DNA of 48,776 nucleotides from an uncultured Duganella sp. (GCA_946482335.1 CAMLRG010000013.1:1-48776), one strand, 5' to 3'. Positions 15,904 through 24,245 are shown, numbered from the stretch's first letter. Notes: generated from the letters alone by a model not told the origin. A program made the numbers and translations.

Positions 15904-17399
15904 GAAACCAGCTGTTCGATAAAGCGCGAGTGGTCGGGCATTGCCCCGACCGCACGGCCGATGGTGTCGTGCAGGCGGGCGAAATGGGTGCGCAAGGCAC
16001 CGATGTCCATCAGGTCGATGAGGGGATCGTAGGTCTTTGGCACCACGCCCAGCCCCATCAGGATGGAGATATGCGATGGGACTGAGAAGCCTTCCGGGTC
16101 AAGTATGACGACGCGCCCGGTTTCGCGGAACAGGTCGATCTGATGCTGTAGCGAGTCCGGGATCGCCATGTTGGCGCAATAGCGCCAGAATTCGGAATCG
16201 TCGCGGTTGGTAACCTTGTAATGCAGGATGATGAAATCGCGCACGAACTCGTAGCGCTGCGACACCAGCCGGTTGAATTCGTCGGCAAGTTCGGGACGGA
16301 AATCGCGGTCCGGGAAATACTGCAGCAGCCAGCCCACCGCGTTCTCGATGATGTTGATGCTGGTCGACTCCAGCGGCTCCAGGAAGCCGCTCGACAAGCC
16401 AATCGCGACGCAATTCTTGATCCACGACTTGCGCCTGCGGCCGGTCGTGAAACGCAGCTGGCGCGGCGTGTCGAGGGCCGGGCCGTCCAGGGCGTCGAGC
16501 AGGACGCGCGACGCCTCCTCATCACTGGTAAAACCGTTGCAGTACACGTGACCGTTACCGGTGCGGTGCTGCAGCGGGATGCGCCAGGTCCAGCCCGCGC
16601 TGCGGGCAGTCGACAAGGTGTATGGCGTGAGCGGTTCGACTTTCCCGCACGGCACCGCTTGCGCGCTATTACACGGCAGCATGGCGCTCCAGTCGTCGTA
16701 GCCGGCCTGGTAGACGCCTTCGATCAGCAGTCCGCGGAAGCCGGAGCAGTCGATGAACAGGTCGCCCTCCACGCGGCGGCCGTCCTGCAGTTTCACGGCA
16801 GTGATGAAGCCGGTCTCGGGATGCTGTTCGACCTCGTTGATCATGCCTTCGATGCGCTGCACGCCGCGCGCCATCGCATAATCGCGCAGGTAGGCCGCGT
16901 ACAGGCTGGCGTCGAAATGGAAGGCGTAGGAGAATGCATTGGTCACCGCCGGCTGGTCGCCATAAGGCTGCATGAAGCGGTTGCTGCGCGCCATCGCGGT
17001 GGCCGTCGACCACTCCTCATAAGACGGCATGTCCTTGAATTCGCGCGCCAGCCGCAGCCAGTACATCACCGGCGAACGGTTTTCGATGGCCGGGCCGAAA
17101 TCGCCGAAGCCGTGGAAAAAGCGGTTGCCGACATGCCCCCAATCCTTGAACTCGATGCCGAGCTTGAAGGTCGCCTGCGTCTTCCTGACGAAGTCCGCGC
17201 CATCGAGCCCCAGCGCGTGGTTGAAGTAGCGGATGGTGGGCAGCGTTGCCTCGCCCACGCCGACGGTGCCGATTTCGGGGGATTCCACCAGCACGATCTC
17301 GCAAGACTTCCCCAGCTTGAGCGCCAGCGGCGCGGCGCTCATCCAGCCGGCGGTGCCGCCGCCGACGATGACGATTTTCTGGATCGCTTTTCCGGACAT
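15897..17399 (-). CDS. flavin-dependent (tryptophan-type) halogenase, PUL-associated, copy 1
   Basis: The 500-residue cytoplasmic flavoprotein keeps all landmarks of FAD-dependent tryptophan halogenases. These are the dinucleotide motif VGGGTAGW (residues 12-19), the conserved lysine Lys79 in TFKLGIEF, the WxWxIP motif (GWTWRIPL) and a conserved glutamate in FLEPLESTSI. Such genes recur beside carbohydrate TBDRs in several proteobacterial groups, and their role there is unknown. Halogenation is possible because the catalytic lysine is present, but no reduced-flavin partner is nearby. AAGGGAAG precedes the start. It lies 18 bases after the Zn-ribbon gene, and both follow the large TBDR gene behind an intrinsic terminator. 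Confidence 0.92.
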   Translation of the reverse strand: MSGKAIQKIVIVGGGTAGWMSAAPLALKLGKSCEIVLVESPEIGTVGVGEATLPTIRYFNHALGLDGADFVRKTQATFKLGIEFKDWGHVGNRFFHGFGDFGPAIENRSPVMYWLRLAREFKDMPSYEEWSTATAMARSNRFMQPYGDQPAVTNAFSYAFHFDASLYAAYLRDYAMARGVQRIEGMINEVEQHPETGFITAVKLQDGRRVEGDLFIDCSGFRGLLIEGVYQAGYDDWSAMLPCNSAQAVPCGKVEPLTPYTLSTARSAGWTWRIPLQHRTGNGHVYCNGFTSDEEASRVLLDALDGPALDTPRQLRFTTGRRRKSWIKNCVAIGLSSGFLEPLESTSINIIENAVGWLLQYFPDRDFRPELADEFNRLVSQRYEFVRDFIILHYKVTNRDDSEFWRYCANMAIPDSLQHQIDLFRETGRVVILDPEGFSVPSHISILMGLGVVPKTYDPLIDLMDIGALRTHFARLHDTIGRAVGAMPDHSRFIEQLVSQ

Positions 17400-17417
17400 T
17401 GTACTGCTTCCCTTCAG

Positions 17418-17633
17418 TCATTCGAGACGTTCGAGCTTTTCCCGGACAAGATGGAGATGCTCCGCCGCGACGAACCATTGCGTCAGGCCGCACGAGCCAC
17501 AGATGATATTGTCGTAGCGAGGCCCATGCAATGCACCGACCGGCAGGCTGCCGCCCTTTTCGCCGCCGGCATACACCTGTGCCCGGTAGTGCTCCGTGCC
17601 GCCGCAATGGCTGCAAGTTGTCGTGTTGCCCAT
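17418..17633 (-). CDS. small Zn-ribbon-like protein between TBDR and halogenase
   Basis: This 71-residue protein has two CxxC pairs (CSHC near residue 7 and CGSC near residue 45), spaced as in a zinc ribbon. Between them is a glycine-rich segment, and the C-terminus is a charged helix. The second half (IICGSCGLTQWFVAAEHL) resembles small nucleic-acid-binding or chaperone-type zinc ribbons. It has no signal peptide, so it is cytoplasmic. It lies 18 bases upstream of the halogenase and 55 bases downstream of the TBDR. I do not recognise a named family. The tight placement suggests a halogenase partner or a translation or assembly helper, which is inference only. Confidence 0.8.
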   Translation of the reverse strand: MGNTTTCSHCGGTEHYRAQVYAGGEKGGSLPVGALHGPRYDNIICGSCGLTQWFVAAEHLHLVREKLERLE

Positions 17634-17647
17634 TCAAGCATCCCCGG

Positions 17648-17679
17648 AAAAATGGCGGCACGCCGGGAAGCGTGCCGCC
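17648..17679 (-). terminator. intrinsic terminator after the second TBDR gene
   Basis: On the minus strand, GGCGGCACGC, the loop TTCCCG, GCGTGCCGCC and then ATTTTT make a perfect 10-base-pair GC-rich stem with a U tract. It begins 10 bases after the TBDR stop. Its U tract ends only 14 bases before the ATG of the Zn-ribbon gene, so read-through would set the level of the downstream pair. Confidence 0.85.
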
Positions 17680-17688
17680 GTTTGCGGC

Positions 17689-20600
17689 TTAGAACGAATA
17701 GCGCGCGTTCAAGGTATAACGGCGACCGGTGAAGAACGCCGAGCGGTCCAGCAGGCCGACACCTTGCTGCATGTACTGCTTGTACATCGCGTTGTTCAGG
17801 TTCTGGCCCTCAAACGCCACACTCAGGTGCTCGGTGACATTGTAATGGATACCCATGTCGAGCTGGCCGTACGCGCCACCCCAGGTCGGCAAGGCGTAGT
17901 TGACCGAGTATGCCTGGCCGAAGTTCGGGCTGTCCGGATTGCGGTCGATGCCATCGCCGCCGTTCGTGCCGTAAGCGTTGACCGCCTGCAGGTACTTGCC
18001 GCGCCAGCTGTAGGCCAGGCGCGCCGACAGCGGGCCCTTGTCGTACAACAAGGCCAGGTTGTAGGCATTCTTCGACATGCCCACCATCGGCACGCCCCCG
18101 AGGACGTGGCCATCGGTGTCGCAGCCGGCCAGGTCGCGCGCCAGGTTCGAGTCCAGTGTGTCTTTCGGCGTGCACCACAGGCGTGTGATCGGCTGGCTGA
18201 ACTTGAGGCGGCTGTCGATGTAGGTGTAGTTACCCGATACACCGAAGCCTGACAACAGGCCAGGCAGCTTGTCGAAGTACTGCTGGTAACCAATCTCCAC
18301 GCCGCGCGCACGGCCCTTGGCGTCGTTGACGTTCGACGTGACCATGAAGTCATGCGGCTGGCCGGACAGGTCGTTCAAGGTGTAGGACGAGGTACGGCCG
18401 ATGATCACGTCCTTCAGGCGCTTGTTGAACAGCGACACGGTGAACGAATTGCTGCGGCCGAAGTAATACTCGCCGGTCAGGTCGAAGTTGTTCGCCAACA
18501 CTGGACGCAGGTTGGGGTTGCCGCGGGCATTGCCGGTGTAGCGGATCGAGTCGAGCACCGGCTGGTTGGTCACCGGATCCTGGTGGGTCTTGACTTCCTG
18601 GCTCAGCGTCGTGTAGGCCTGCATCTGGTAGAAGTCCGGACGCGTCATCCCCTTCGAGAAGGCGGCACGGAATTGCAGTTCAGGCTGGACCTTCATCCGC
18701 AGGTTCAAGCTTGGCAAGGTGTTGGTGTAGCTGTTGTCGAACGTCTGGCGTTCCGATTGCGGGGCAATCAAGGGCACGCCCGGCATCGGGTTGGACGGCG
18801 GCGTGAACAGCGTATAGCCATCGGCCTCCATATTGGTGCGCACCACGCGCACGCCCACGTTGCCGTCGACCGGGTATGGCAGCGCGTCCTCGAAGGCGAA
18901 GCGCAACTGGGTGAAGGCTGCCTTGGTGCGCTCGCGCTGCACGTTCAAGCCCTGGGCATCGCCGAATTTGGCCGGCGACCACTTGATCCAGTCCGGGCAA
19001 GTGCCATTGCAGACCATTTGCGTGTAGCTGTGCAGCTTGGCAAAGCCGGCCGGCGGCGCGCCCAGCGACCAGGAAATGTCCGGCGCCACGAATTGCGGCG
19101 GCGTCGGCATTTTGCCGTTGAAGAAGTTGGTGAAGGTATGCGAGCTGGTGCCGCCGGCGAAGCGCGGATCGCTCAGGTAGGCCAGCTGGCTCAGTGGCTG
19201 CCACGAATTGCCCACCGCCCACGGCTGGGTGATCTGTGCCCATTCGCTGTCGTGCGTCGAGCGGGTCTCCGCCTCGCGGTCGGTGAAACGCACGCCGAAA
19301 CGCAAGTCCTGCAGGACCGGGCTGTCGAAGATGAACTTGGCATCCAGGCGCGCCGCGGTCTGCGTCGCCTTGGCTTCGTCGCGGTGCTCCTGTGCGAAGC
19401 CCCAGTAATAGTTGTTTGCGTTGGACAGGTAAGAACGGTCGCTGTCGTCAAACGAGAAGCGCGGCGGCGACGTGGTCAGGTCCAGGTTTTCCTTGGGCAT
19501 GTAGCCGTTCAGGCCGACGACGTTGTCGAAGCCGGTCGTGGTGGCCTTGATGTGCTGCAGGTCGGTGCGGAATACCCAGCGGTCGCTGGCGCGCCAGGTC
19601 AGGTTCCAGGCGACGTCGCGGGTGTCGGCTTCGCGGCCAACGGCGCGGGTGACGGTGCAGAAGCCGACGCCCGGTTCGGTCGGCGCACGCAGTACACCCT
19701 TCAGCAGCACGCCGCGGTCATCGAACGTGGCGCCCGGGTCAAGCTCGATGGTTGCCGGATTGGCGGACTGGCAGAGCGAAGCTTCGGTGGTTTCCATCTC
19801 GTATTTGGAACGGAAGTACGTCAGCGCCGAAGCCAGCGTGTCCTTCTTCCATTGCAGCGCGCCATAGACACCTTCGCGCTCACGCTCGAAATCGCTGCGG
19901 TTCCACGAACCGCCGGAGGTGATCCAGCGCAGCTTGCCGCTGGTATCGCCTTTCACGGCATTGGTGCGTGGCACGTAAGGCGAGATGGACAGGCCGTCGC
20001 TGCGCGTATTGATCTTGGAACGCGCCACGTCGATCAGCGCGCCGAACTGACCGAAACTGGTATCCCAACGGTCCGAGATCAGGCCGGAGAACGATGGCGC
20101 GGCCTTGCCGCGCAATTCGGAACGTGCCACCTCCACCGACACGGCGGCCTTGCGGCCCTTGAAGTCGAACGGCAGGAAAGTGCGCAGGTTGACCAGGCCG
20201 CCGACGGCGCCTTCGATCTGTTCAGCGGATGGGCTCTTGTAGACGTCGATGCCGGCCATCAGCTCAGGTGGCACGTCTTCAAAGCTCAGCGAGCGGCCGC
20301 CGTTGGCGGAGAAGGAATCGCGGCCGTTCAGTTCGGATCGCACATAGCTCATGCCGCGGATCGACACGCCGGTGCCTTCGGCCGCGAAACGCATGATGCC
20401 GTCGCCCACGCCCTGCTGCGGATCCGAACGGTTCATGGTGCGGTCGATGGTCACGCCCGGCATGCGCTGCAGCACTTCGGTCACCGACTTGTCCGGCAGC
20501 TTGCCCATGTCGTCGGCGACGATCGAGTCGACGATCTCTTCCGCATCCTGCTTGCGCTTCTGCGCCGATTCCAGCGCGGCACGCTGCCCGACCACCACCA

Positions 20601-20709
20601 CGGTGTTGCCGTTGTCGCTTGCCGGCGCGGTCTGCGCAAAGGCACCGCTGGCCAACAACGCAATCTGTGCCGCCCCCATGGCGATCGCTGTCTTCTTCAA
20701 GTGTTTCAC
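17689..20709 (-). CDS. large TonB-dependent receptor (second copy), GTG start
   Basis: The 1006-residue outer-membrane receptor has a signal peptide ending ASGAFAQ and a TonB-box-like NTVVVVGQRA. The plug domain (about 35-190) contains DDMGKLPDKSVTEVLQRMPG, SIRGMSYVRSELNGRDSF and EQIEGAVGGLVNLRTF. A long barrel ends in the aromatic terminus YSF. The wording matches the large carbohydrate receptors of Caulobacter/Xanthomonas type. The start codon is GTG at 20709, with GAGAGG about eight bases upstream; the next in-frame ATG would cut into the signal peptide. It is preceded by a 257-base leader from the boxed promoter at 20973-21030. Partners appear to be the Zn-ribbon and halogenase downstream and the fucosidase operon upstream. 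Confidence 0.93.
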   Translation of the reverse strand: MKHLKKTAIAMGAAQIALLASGAFAQTAPASDNGNTVVVVGQRAALESAQKRKQDAEEIVDSIVADDMGKLPDKSVTEVLQRMPGVTIDRTMNRSDPQQGVGDGIMRFAAEGTGVSIRGMSYVRSELNGRDSFSANGGRSLSFEDVPPELMAGIDVYKSPSAEQIEGAVGGLVNLRTFLPFDFKGRKAAVSVEVARSELRGKAAPSFSGLISDRWDTSFGQFGALIDVARSKINTRSDGLSISPYVPRTNAVKGDTSGKLRWITSGGSWNRSDFEREREGVYGALQWKKDTLASALTYFRSKYEMETTEASLCQSANPATIELDPGATFDDRGVLLKGVLRAPTEPGVGFCTVTRAVGREADTRDVAWNLTWRASDRWVFRTDLQHIKATTTGFDNVVGLNGYMPKENLDLTTSPPRFSFDDSDRSYLSNANNYYWGFAQEHRDEAKATQTAARLDAKFIFDSPVLQDLRFGVRFTDREAETRSTHDSEWAQITQPWAVGNSWQPLSQLAYLSDPRFAGGTSSHTFTNFFNGKMPTPPQFVAPDISWSLGAPPAGFAKLHSYTQMVCNGTCPDWIKWSPAKFGDAQGLNVQRERTKAAFTQLRFAFEDALPYPVDGNVGVRVVRTNMEADGYTLFTPPSNPMPGVPLIAPQSERQTFDNSYTNTLPSLNLRMKVQPELQFRAAFSKGMTRPDFYQMQAYTTLSQEVKTHQDPVTNQPVLDSIRYTGNARGNPNLRPVLANNFDLTGEYYFGRSNSFTVSLFNKRLKDVIIGRTSSYTLNDLSGQPHDFMVTSNVNDAKGRARGVEIGYQQYFDKLPGLLSGFGVSGNYTYIDSRLKFSQPITRLWCTPKDTLDSNLARDLAGCDTDGHVLGGVPMVGMSKNAYNLALLYDKGPLSARLAYSWRGKYLQAVNAYGTNGGDGIDRNPDSPNFGQAYSVNYALPTWGGAYGQLDMGIHYNVTEHLSVAFEGQNLNNAMYKQYMQQGVGLLDRSAFFTGRRYTLNARYSF

Positions 20710-20768
20710 TCTGATTCCTCTCGTTGTGACTTATAGGTGTGGCGACGGCATGTCCGTCGCCAATTCAT
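20706..20768 (-). other. possible second leader ORF overlapping the TBDR start (GTGA)
   Basis: An ATG at 20768 opens 20 codons (MNWRRTCRRHTYKSQREESE). They end in a TGA that overlaps the TBDR GTG as GTGA, the arrangement used in translational coupling. The frame runs through the stem-loop at 20741-20761. Its own ribosome-binding site is weak and the arginine-rich composition is what chance would give in GC-rich DNA. It is recorded as a possibility only. Confidence 0.2.
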
Positions 20769-20835
20769 CCAGCTGTTATTTTTGTGCGCCGTGCGCCGCC
20801 TTGTCGGGACGTGTTGCGCGTGTGGTAGGGCGACG
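20741..20835 (-). promoter_or_regulatory. mutually exclusive stem-loops in the TBDR leader
   Basis: In the minus-strand RNA, CCGTCGCC (from 20835-20828) comes first. GGCGACGG (from 20761-20754) follows, and after a five-base loop comes a second CCGTCGCC (from 20748-20741). The middle segment can pair with either flank but not both. The downstream stem ends about 31 bases before the GTG start, close to the ribosome-binding site. This is the geometry of an attenuator or translational switch. No known riboswitch class is recognised. Confidence 0.35.
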
Positions 20836-20851
20836 GACGTGATGGGCCCGG

Positions 20852-20903
20852 CGCCCGCGCCGCGCCTTACGTGGCGCGGGCGATTTCGCCGCTGTGCGCG
20901 GCG
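20852..20903 (-). repeat. two adjacent GC-rich stem-loops in the TBDR leader
   Basis: CGCCCGCGCC (20852-20861) pairs with GGCGCGGGCG (20873-20882) around an 11-base loop, and CGCCGC (20887-20892) pairs with GCGGCG (20898-20903) around five bases. Both are perfect. They lie within the 3' part of the short leader ORF, and its stop codon falls inside the loop of the first stem. No U tract follows on the transcribed strand. Confidence 0.5.
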
Positions 20904-20920
20904 AGAATTCGAATCGTCAT
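20867..20920 (-). CDS. candidate 17-residue leader peptide upstream of the second TBDR
   Basis: The frame MTIRILAAHSGEIARAT starts at an ATG with GGAG seven bases upstream, about 46 bases after the predicted transcription start, and ends in TAA inside a stem-loop. A ribosome on this frame would hold open the stems at 20852-20903. The Shine-Dalgarno match and its overlap with structure are direct observations. A regulatory role is inference, and a frame of this length can occur by chance. Confidence 0.35.
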   Translation of the reverse strand: MTIRILAAHSGEIARAT

Positions 20921-20972
20921 GGAATGTCTCCGTCTCTTAGGTTTGTTCTGATGCCGCCCTGGCGACGAATTC

Positions 20973-21030
20973 ATTCTGCCCTTGGGTGTATTCACCGGCA
21001 ATTGCGAAAATCACCAATACAACAAACAAA
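20973..21030. promoter_or_regulatory. boxed bidirectional promoter A (second TBDR)
   Basis: The box GCAATTGCGAAAATCACCAA lies at 20998-21017. Toward the TBDR (minus strand) it ends in a -35, TTGCCG, followed after 17 bases by the -10 CAGAAT (20978-20973). On the other strand, TTGCGA (21002-21007) is followed after 17 bases by AACAAA (21025-21030). Minus-strand transcription would start near 20966, leaving a 257-base leader before the TBDR. Plus-strand transcription would run antisense into the end of the fucosidase gene. Confidence 0.65.
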
Positions 21031-21051
21031 AAATCTCCAAGTGGTTTCGGT

Positions 21052-22716
21052 TCAGGTGATCTTCAGCGCATTGGCGTAAGCCAGCGCCGGCTTGTAGGCC
21101 GGCAGCGTCACCTGCAAGCCGTCGGCGGTCTGGCGGAACGCCAGCGGGCGGCCGGTGCTGACCAGTTCGACGCGCGCAATGCGTTTGCGCAGATGCGGCG
21201 TCGCACTGCGCATGGACCTGATGTTCACCTTGCCGTCCTGCGGCCAGCCCATCACGAAGGCATACACTGCGTCCTCCTTGGCGGTGAAACGGATATCGGC
21301 TGCGGTGAAAGCCTTTCCCTTGCCCTCGTTGAAGCCGGCGCCCGACATCGGCGCGGCCGCTTCTTCCATCACGGGCCCTTCACCGAATACCGCCCACGGG
21401 CGCGTGTCGTAAATCGCTTCACCGTTACGCGCCATCCAGCGCCCGATCTCTTCGACGATCGCGGTTTCCTGCGCATCGATGGTGCCGTTGCCGCGCACCG
21501 GGACGCTGAGCAGCAGGTTGCCGTTCTTGCTGACCACGTCGATCAAGGTATGCACCACGGTCTGCGCGCTCTTGTAGCCGCGGTTGTCGTAAATGCGGCG
21601 GTCGTAGTGCCAGCTGCCGATGCAGGTGCAGGTCTGCCATGGCAATTCCTCGATCCGGTTGCTCTGGCCGCGCTCGATGTCCCACACCATGCTGCGGCGC
21701 TGCTGCGCGTTGAGGATCTTGCCGTTGACGACAGCCTCCAGCCTGCCCTTGGTGGCGATGCTGCGGTTGTACATGTGGGCCGCCAGGCGCAATCCGACGT
21801 CGCTGAACGGATACAGCGGCAGCACCGTGTCGTCGTAGTACACCAGGTCAGGGTCGTAGGAATCGATCAGGTCGCGCGTGCGGTCGAAGAACTTGTCGCA
21901 ATAGGCCTTGTCGGGAATCGACGCGCCGCCGCCCCAGTGCCACTGTTCGTGGTGCACGCCGCCGTCGCCCTCGGCCTTGCTGAGGGGATGGCGCTGCGCG
22001 TACAGGCCCTGCGGGTCGAGCCCTTCCCACCATTTCCCCAGGCCGTCGGTGCGCTGCAGGTTGCCGTCGTACTGAACACCGGCGTAAGGGCCGCTCTTGT
22101 CGGCGCGCTGCGCCAGCTCGTACCAGGTCCAGGCATGGGCCGCGTGTACGCTGACGCCGAAGCGCAGGCCGTTGGCGCGCGCTGCCTTGCTCCAGCCGGC
22201 GATCAAGTCCTGGCGAGGGCCGATCCTGGTCGAGTTCCATTCAGGCTGGTAGCGGCTGTTGTACAGGTCGAAATTGTCGTGATGGTTGGCCAGCGCAACG
22301 AAATACTTCGCCCCGGCTTTCTTGTACAGCGCCACCAGCGCGTCCGGGTCCCACTTGTCGGCCTTCCATTGCGCGATGATGTCCTTGAAGCCAAACTGGG
22401 ACGGATGCCCGTATTTGCGCAAGTGATAGCGGTAGGCGTCGCCGCCCTCCTCGTACATCAGGCGTCCGTACCAGTCGCCGAATTCCGGCTCGCACTGCGG
22501 CCCCCAGTGGGCCAATATGCCGAACTTGGCGTTGCGGTACCATTCAGGCACCTGGTACTTGTCCAGCGAGTTCCATTCGGGCTTGAAGGGGCCGGACGCG
22601 ATCGGGTTCGCCGCACCGGGCGCGATGGCGTCTGCGGCCGCGCGCGCGGCGCCCGACAAGGCTGCGGCGGGAACGGCTGCTCCCATGTGTTTCAACATCT
22701 CTCGGCGATTCATCAT
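21052..22716 (-). CDS. GH29 alpha-L-fucosidase, exported (Tat-like signal)
   Basis: The 554-residue protein starts with a twin-arginine-like leader (NRREMLKHMGAAVPAAAL). It continues with a GH29 barrel: EWYRNAKFGILAHWGPQCEPEFG, YFVALANHHDNFDLYNS, and YDPDLVYYDD with Asp295 as the probable nucleophile. A C-terminal beta domain (about 430-554) follows. It should hydrolyse terminal alpha-L-fucose. Two adjacent ATGs (22716 and 22713) follow GAAGGAACA. The second has the better spacing, so the start is uncertain by one codon. It lies 23 bases after the second halogenase gene, in one transcription unit with it. Confidence 0.9.
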   Translation of the reverse strand: MMNRREMLKHMGAAVPAAALSGAARAAADAIAPGAANPIASGPFKPEWNSLDKYQVPEWYRNAKFGILAHWGPQCEPEFGDWYGRLMYEEGGDAYRYHLRKYGHPSQFGFKDIIAQWKADKWDPDALVALYKKAGAKYFVALANHHDNFDLYNSRYQPEWNSTRIGPRQDLIAGWSKAARANGLRFGVSVHAAHAWTWYELAQRADKSGPYAGVQYDGNLQRTDGLGKWWEGLDPQGLYAQRHPLSKAEGDGGVHHEQWHWGGGASIPDKAYCDKFFDRTRDLIDSYDPDLVYYDDTVLPLYPFSDVGLRLAAHMYNRSIATKGRLEAVVNGKILNAQQRRSMVWDIERGQSNRIEELPWQTCTCIGSWHYDRRIYDNRGYKSAQTVVHTLIDVVSKNGNLLLSVPVRGNGTIDAQETAIVEEIGRWMARNGEAIYDTRPWAVFGEGPVMEEAAAPMSGAGFNEGKGKAFTAADIRFTAKEDAVYAFVMGWPQDGKVNIRSMRSATPHLRKRIARVELVSTGRPLAFRQTADGLQVTLPAYKPALAYANALKIT

Positions 22717-22739
22717 TGTTCCTTCGGGCAGGGCCGCGC

Positions 22740-24221
22740 TCAGCGTGCCAGTACGCGGCGCAGGTAATCTTCGTGGGTGGGCATTGCCGCAACGGCCGCC
22801 GCAATGCCGCCGCGGCGATGCTGCAAGGCGCGCAGCGCGTCCTGGTGCGGCATCTCGCGCAGCGAGGGGTCGGCGCGCTCCGGCCAATGTCCCATGCCGG
22901 CATGGATCGCCAGCCAGCTGGTGGCGTCGAAGCCCTCTTCGTCGTATTGATGCAAGGCGCCGGCCTGGCGCCAGGCGTGGATCTTGAACGCCAGCGTTTC
23001 CGGCAGTTCCATCGTCGCCATGTCGCGCCACAGCTGGCTGTCGCGGCGCGCCGTCAGGCAGTAATGCAGGATGATGAAATCGCGCACCCGTTCGAACTGG
23101 CGCACCATGCCGGTGTTGTAGGCTGCCACGCCGGCTTCGCCAGGCGGCGTTGGCGACAGCAGTACCTGGATCAATCGTCCGAGGCCGCTCTGGACCAGGA
23201 AGATGCTGGTCGACTCCAGCGGCTCCAGGAAGCCGGAGGACAAGCCGAGCGCCACCACGTTGTGCACCCAGAAGCGTTCGCGGTGGCCGGTGGTGAAGCG
23301 CAGCAGGCGCGGCTCGGCCAGCGCCTCGCCATCGAGCTGCTGCAGCAGCTGCGCGCGTGCGCGCTCCTCATCGATGTAGCGGCTGGCAAAGACATGGCCA
23401 TGGCCGGTGCGGTTGGCGAGCGGGATGCGCCACGCCCAGCCGGCTTCCAACGCGGTGGCGCGGGTGTAAGGCGCCAGCGCTGCGCTACTGCGCTCGCTTG
23501 GGCAAGCCCAGGCCCGGTCGACCGGCAGCCAGCGGCTGAAGTCGACGAAGCGCTCCTGCAGCGTGCGGCCGAGCAGCAGCGAAGCGAAACCGGAACAGTC
23601 GATGAACAGGTCGCCCGCCACCATGCGGCCATCGGCCAACTGCAGTTGCGCGACGCCGCCATCGGCCCGGCGCTGCACGTGGACGATGCGTCCCTCGGTG
23701 CGCCGCACGCCGCTTTGAAGCGCCACCTTGCGCAGGAAATCGGCATACAGCGCGGCGTCGAAGTGGTAGGCGTAATCGAATTGCGGCCGCTCGGCATCCG
23801 GCGCCTGGAAGCGCCCTTCCCGCGCCATCACGCTGGGCAGGCATTGCTCGCCGAGCGCACCCAGGCCGGCGTCATCGACGCGGCGGTATTGCCCCCACAA
23901 GGCGCGCGGGCCTGCCAGGCCGCCGATATCGCCAAACGTGTGGAAGTACTGTTCGCCTGTTGCGCGCCAGTCGCGGAACGCGATGCCCAGTTTGAAGGTG
24001 CCATTGGTGGCACGCAGGAACTCCGCTTCATCGATGCCAAGGATGCGGTGGAAGGAGCGGATGGAAGGGAACGTCGCCTCCCCGACACCGACAATGCCGA
24101 TTTCTTCCGATTCCACCAGCTCCACTGTGCTGGCCGGCAGCGCCTTTGCCAGTGCCGTCGCCGCCATCCAGCCTGCCGAACCGCCGCCGACAACAACGAT
24201 CCGGCCAAAAGTCTTTTCCAT
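22740..24221 (-). CDS. flavin-dependent (tryptophan-type) halogenase, PUL-associated, copy 2
   Basis: The 493-residue flavoprotein has VGGGSAGW (residues 11-18), the conserved lysine Lys77 in TFKLGIAF, WxWxIP as GWAWRIPL and the glutamate motif FLEPLESTSI. All parts needed for FAD binding and halide chemistry are therefore present. It is a diverged paralogue of the halogenase at 15897-17399. The start at 24221 follows GGGAG by seven bases and lies about 18 bases after the predicted transcription start of promoter B. Longer frames would begin inside the promoter. It is the first gene of the halogenase-fucosidase unit. The substrate, and whether it halogenates at all, are unknown. Confidence 0.92.
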   Translation of the reverse strand: MEKTFGRIVVVGGGSAGWMAATALAKALPASTVELVESEEIGIVGVGEATFPSIRSFHRILGIDEAEFLRATNGTFKLGIAFRDWRATGEQYFHTFGDIGGLAGPRALWGQYRRVDDAGLGALGEQCLPSVMAREGRFQAPDAERPQFDYAYHFDAALYADFLRKVALQSGVRRTEGRIVHVQRRADGGVAQLQLADGRMVAGDLFIDCSGFASLLLGRTLQERFVDFSRWLPVDRAWACPSERSSAALAPYTRATALEAGWAWRIPLANRTGHGHVFASRYIDEERARAQLLQQLDGEALAEPRLLRFTTGHRERFWVHNVVALGLSSGFLEPLESTSIFLVQSGLGRLIQVLLSPTPPGEAGVAAYNTGMVRQFERVRDFIILHYCLTARRDSQLWRDMATMELPETLAFKIHAWRQAGALHQYDEEGFDATSWLAIHAGMGHWPERADPSLREMPHQDALRALQHRRGGIAAAVAAMPTHEDYLRRVLAR

Positions 24222-24245
24222 CACTGTCTCCCGCATTTTTGTCGG

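Noticed and set aside
20737..20940. Plus-strand 67-codon frame in the TBDR leader
   Set aside because: It is arginine/cysteine-rich with no start context and is antisense to the structured leader, which explains its low stop density.
20998..21017. Reading the shared box as a sigma54 promoter
   Set aside because: The GG and GC dinucleotides are not 10 bases apart in any copy, whereas sigma70-type -35/-10 pairs with 17-base spacers occur in all four.
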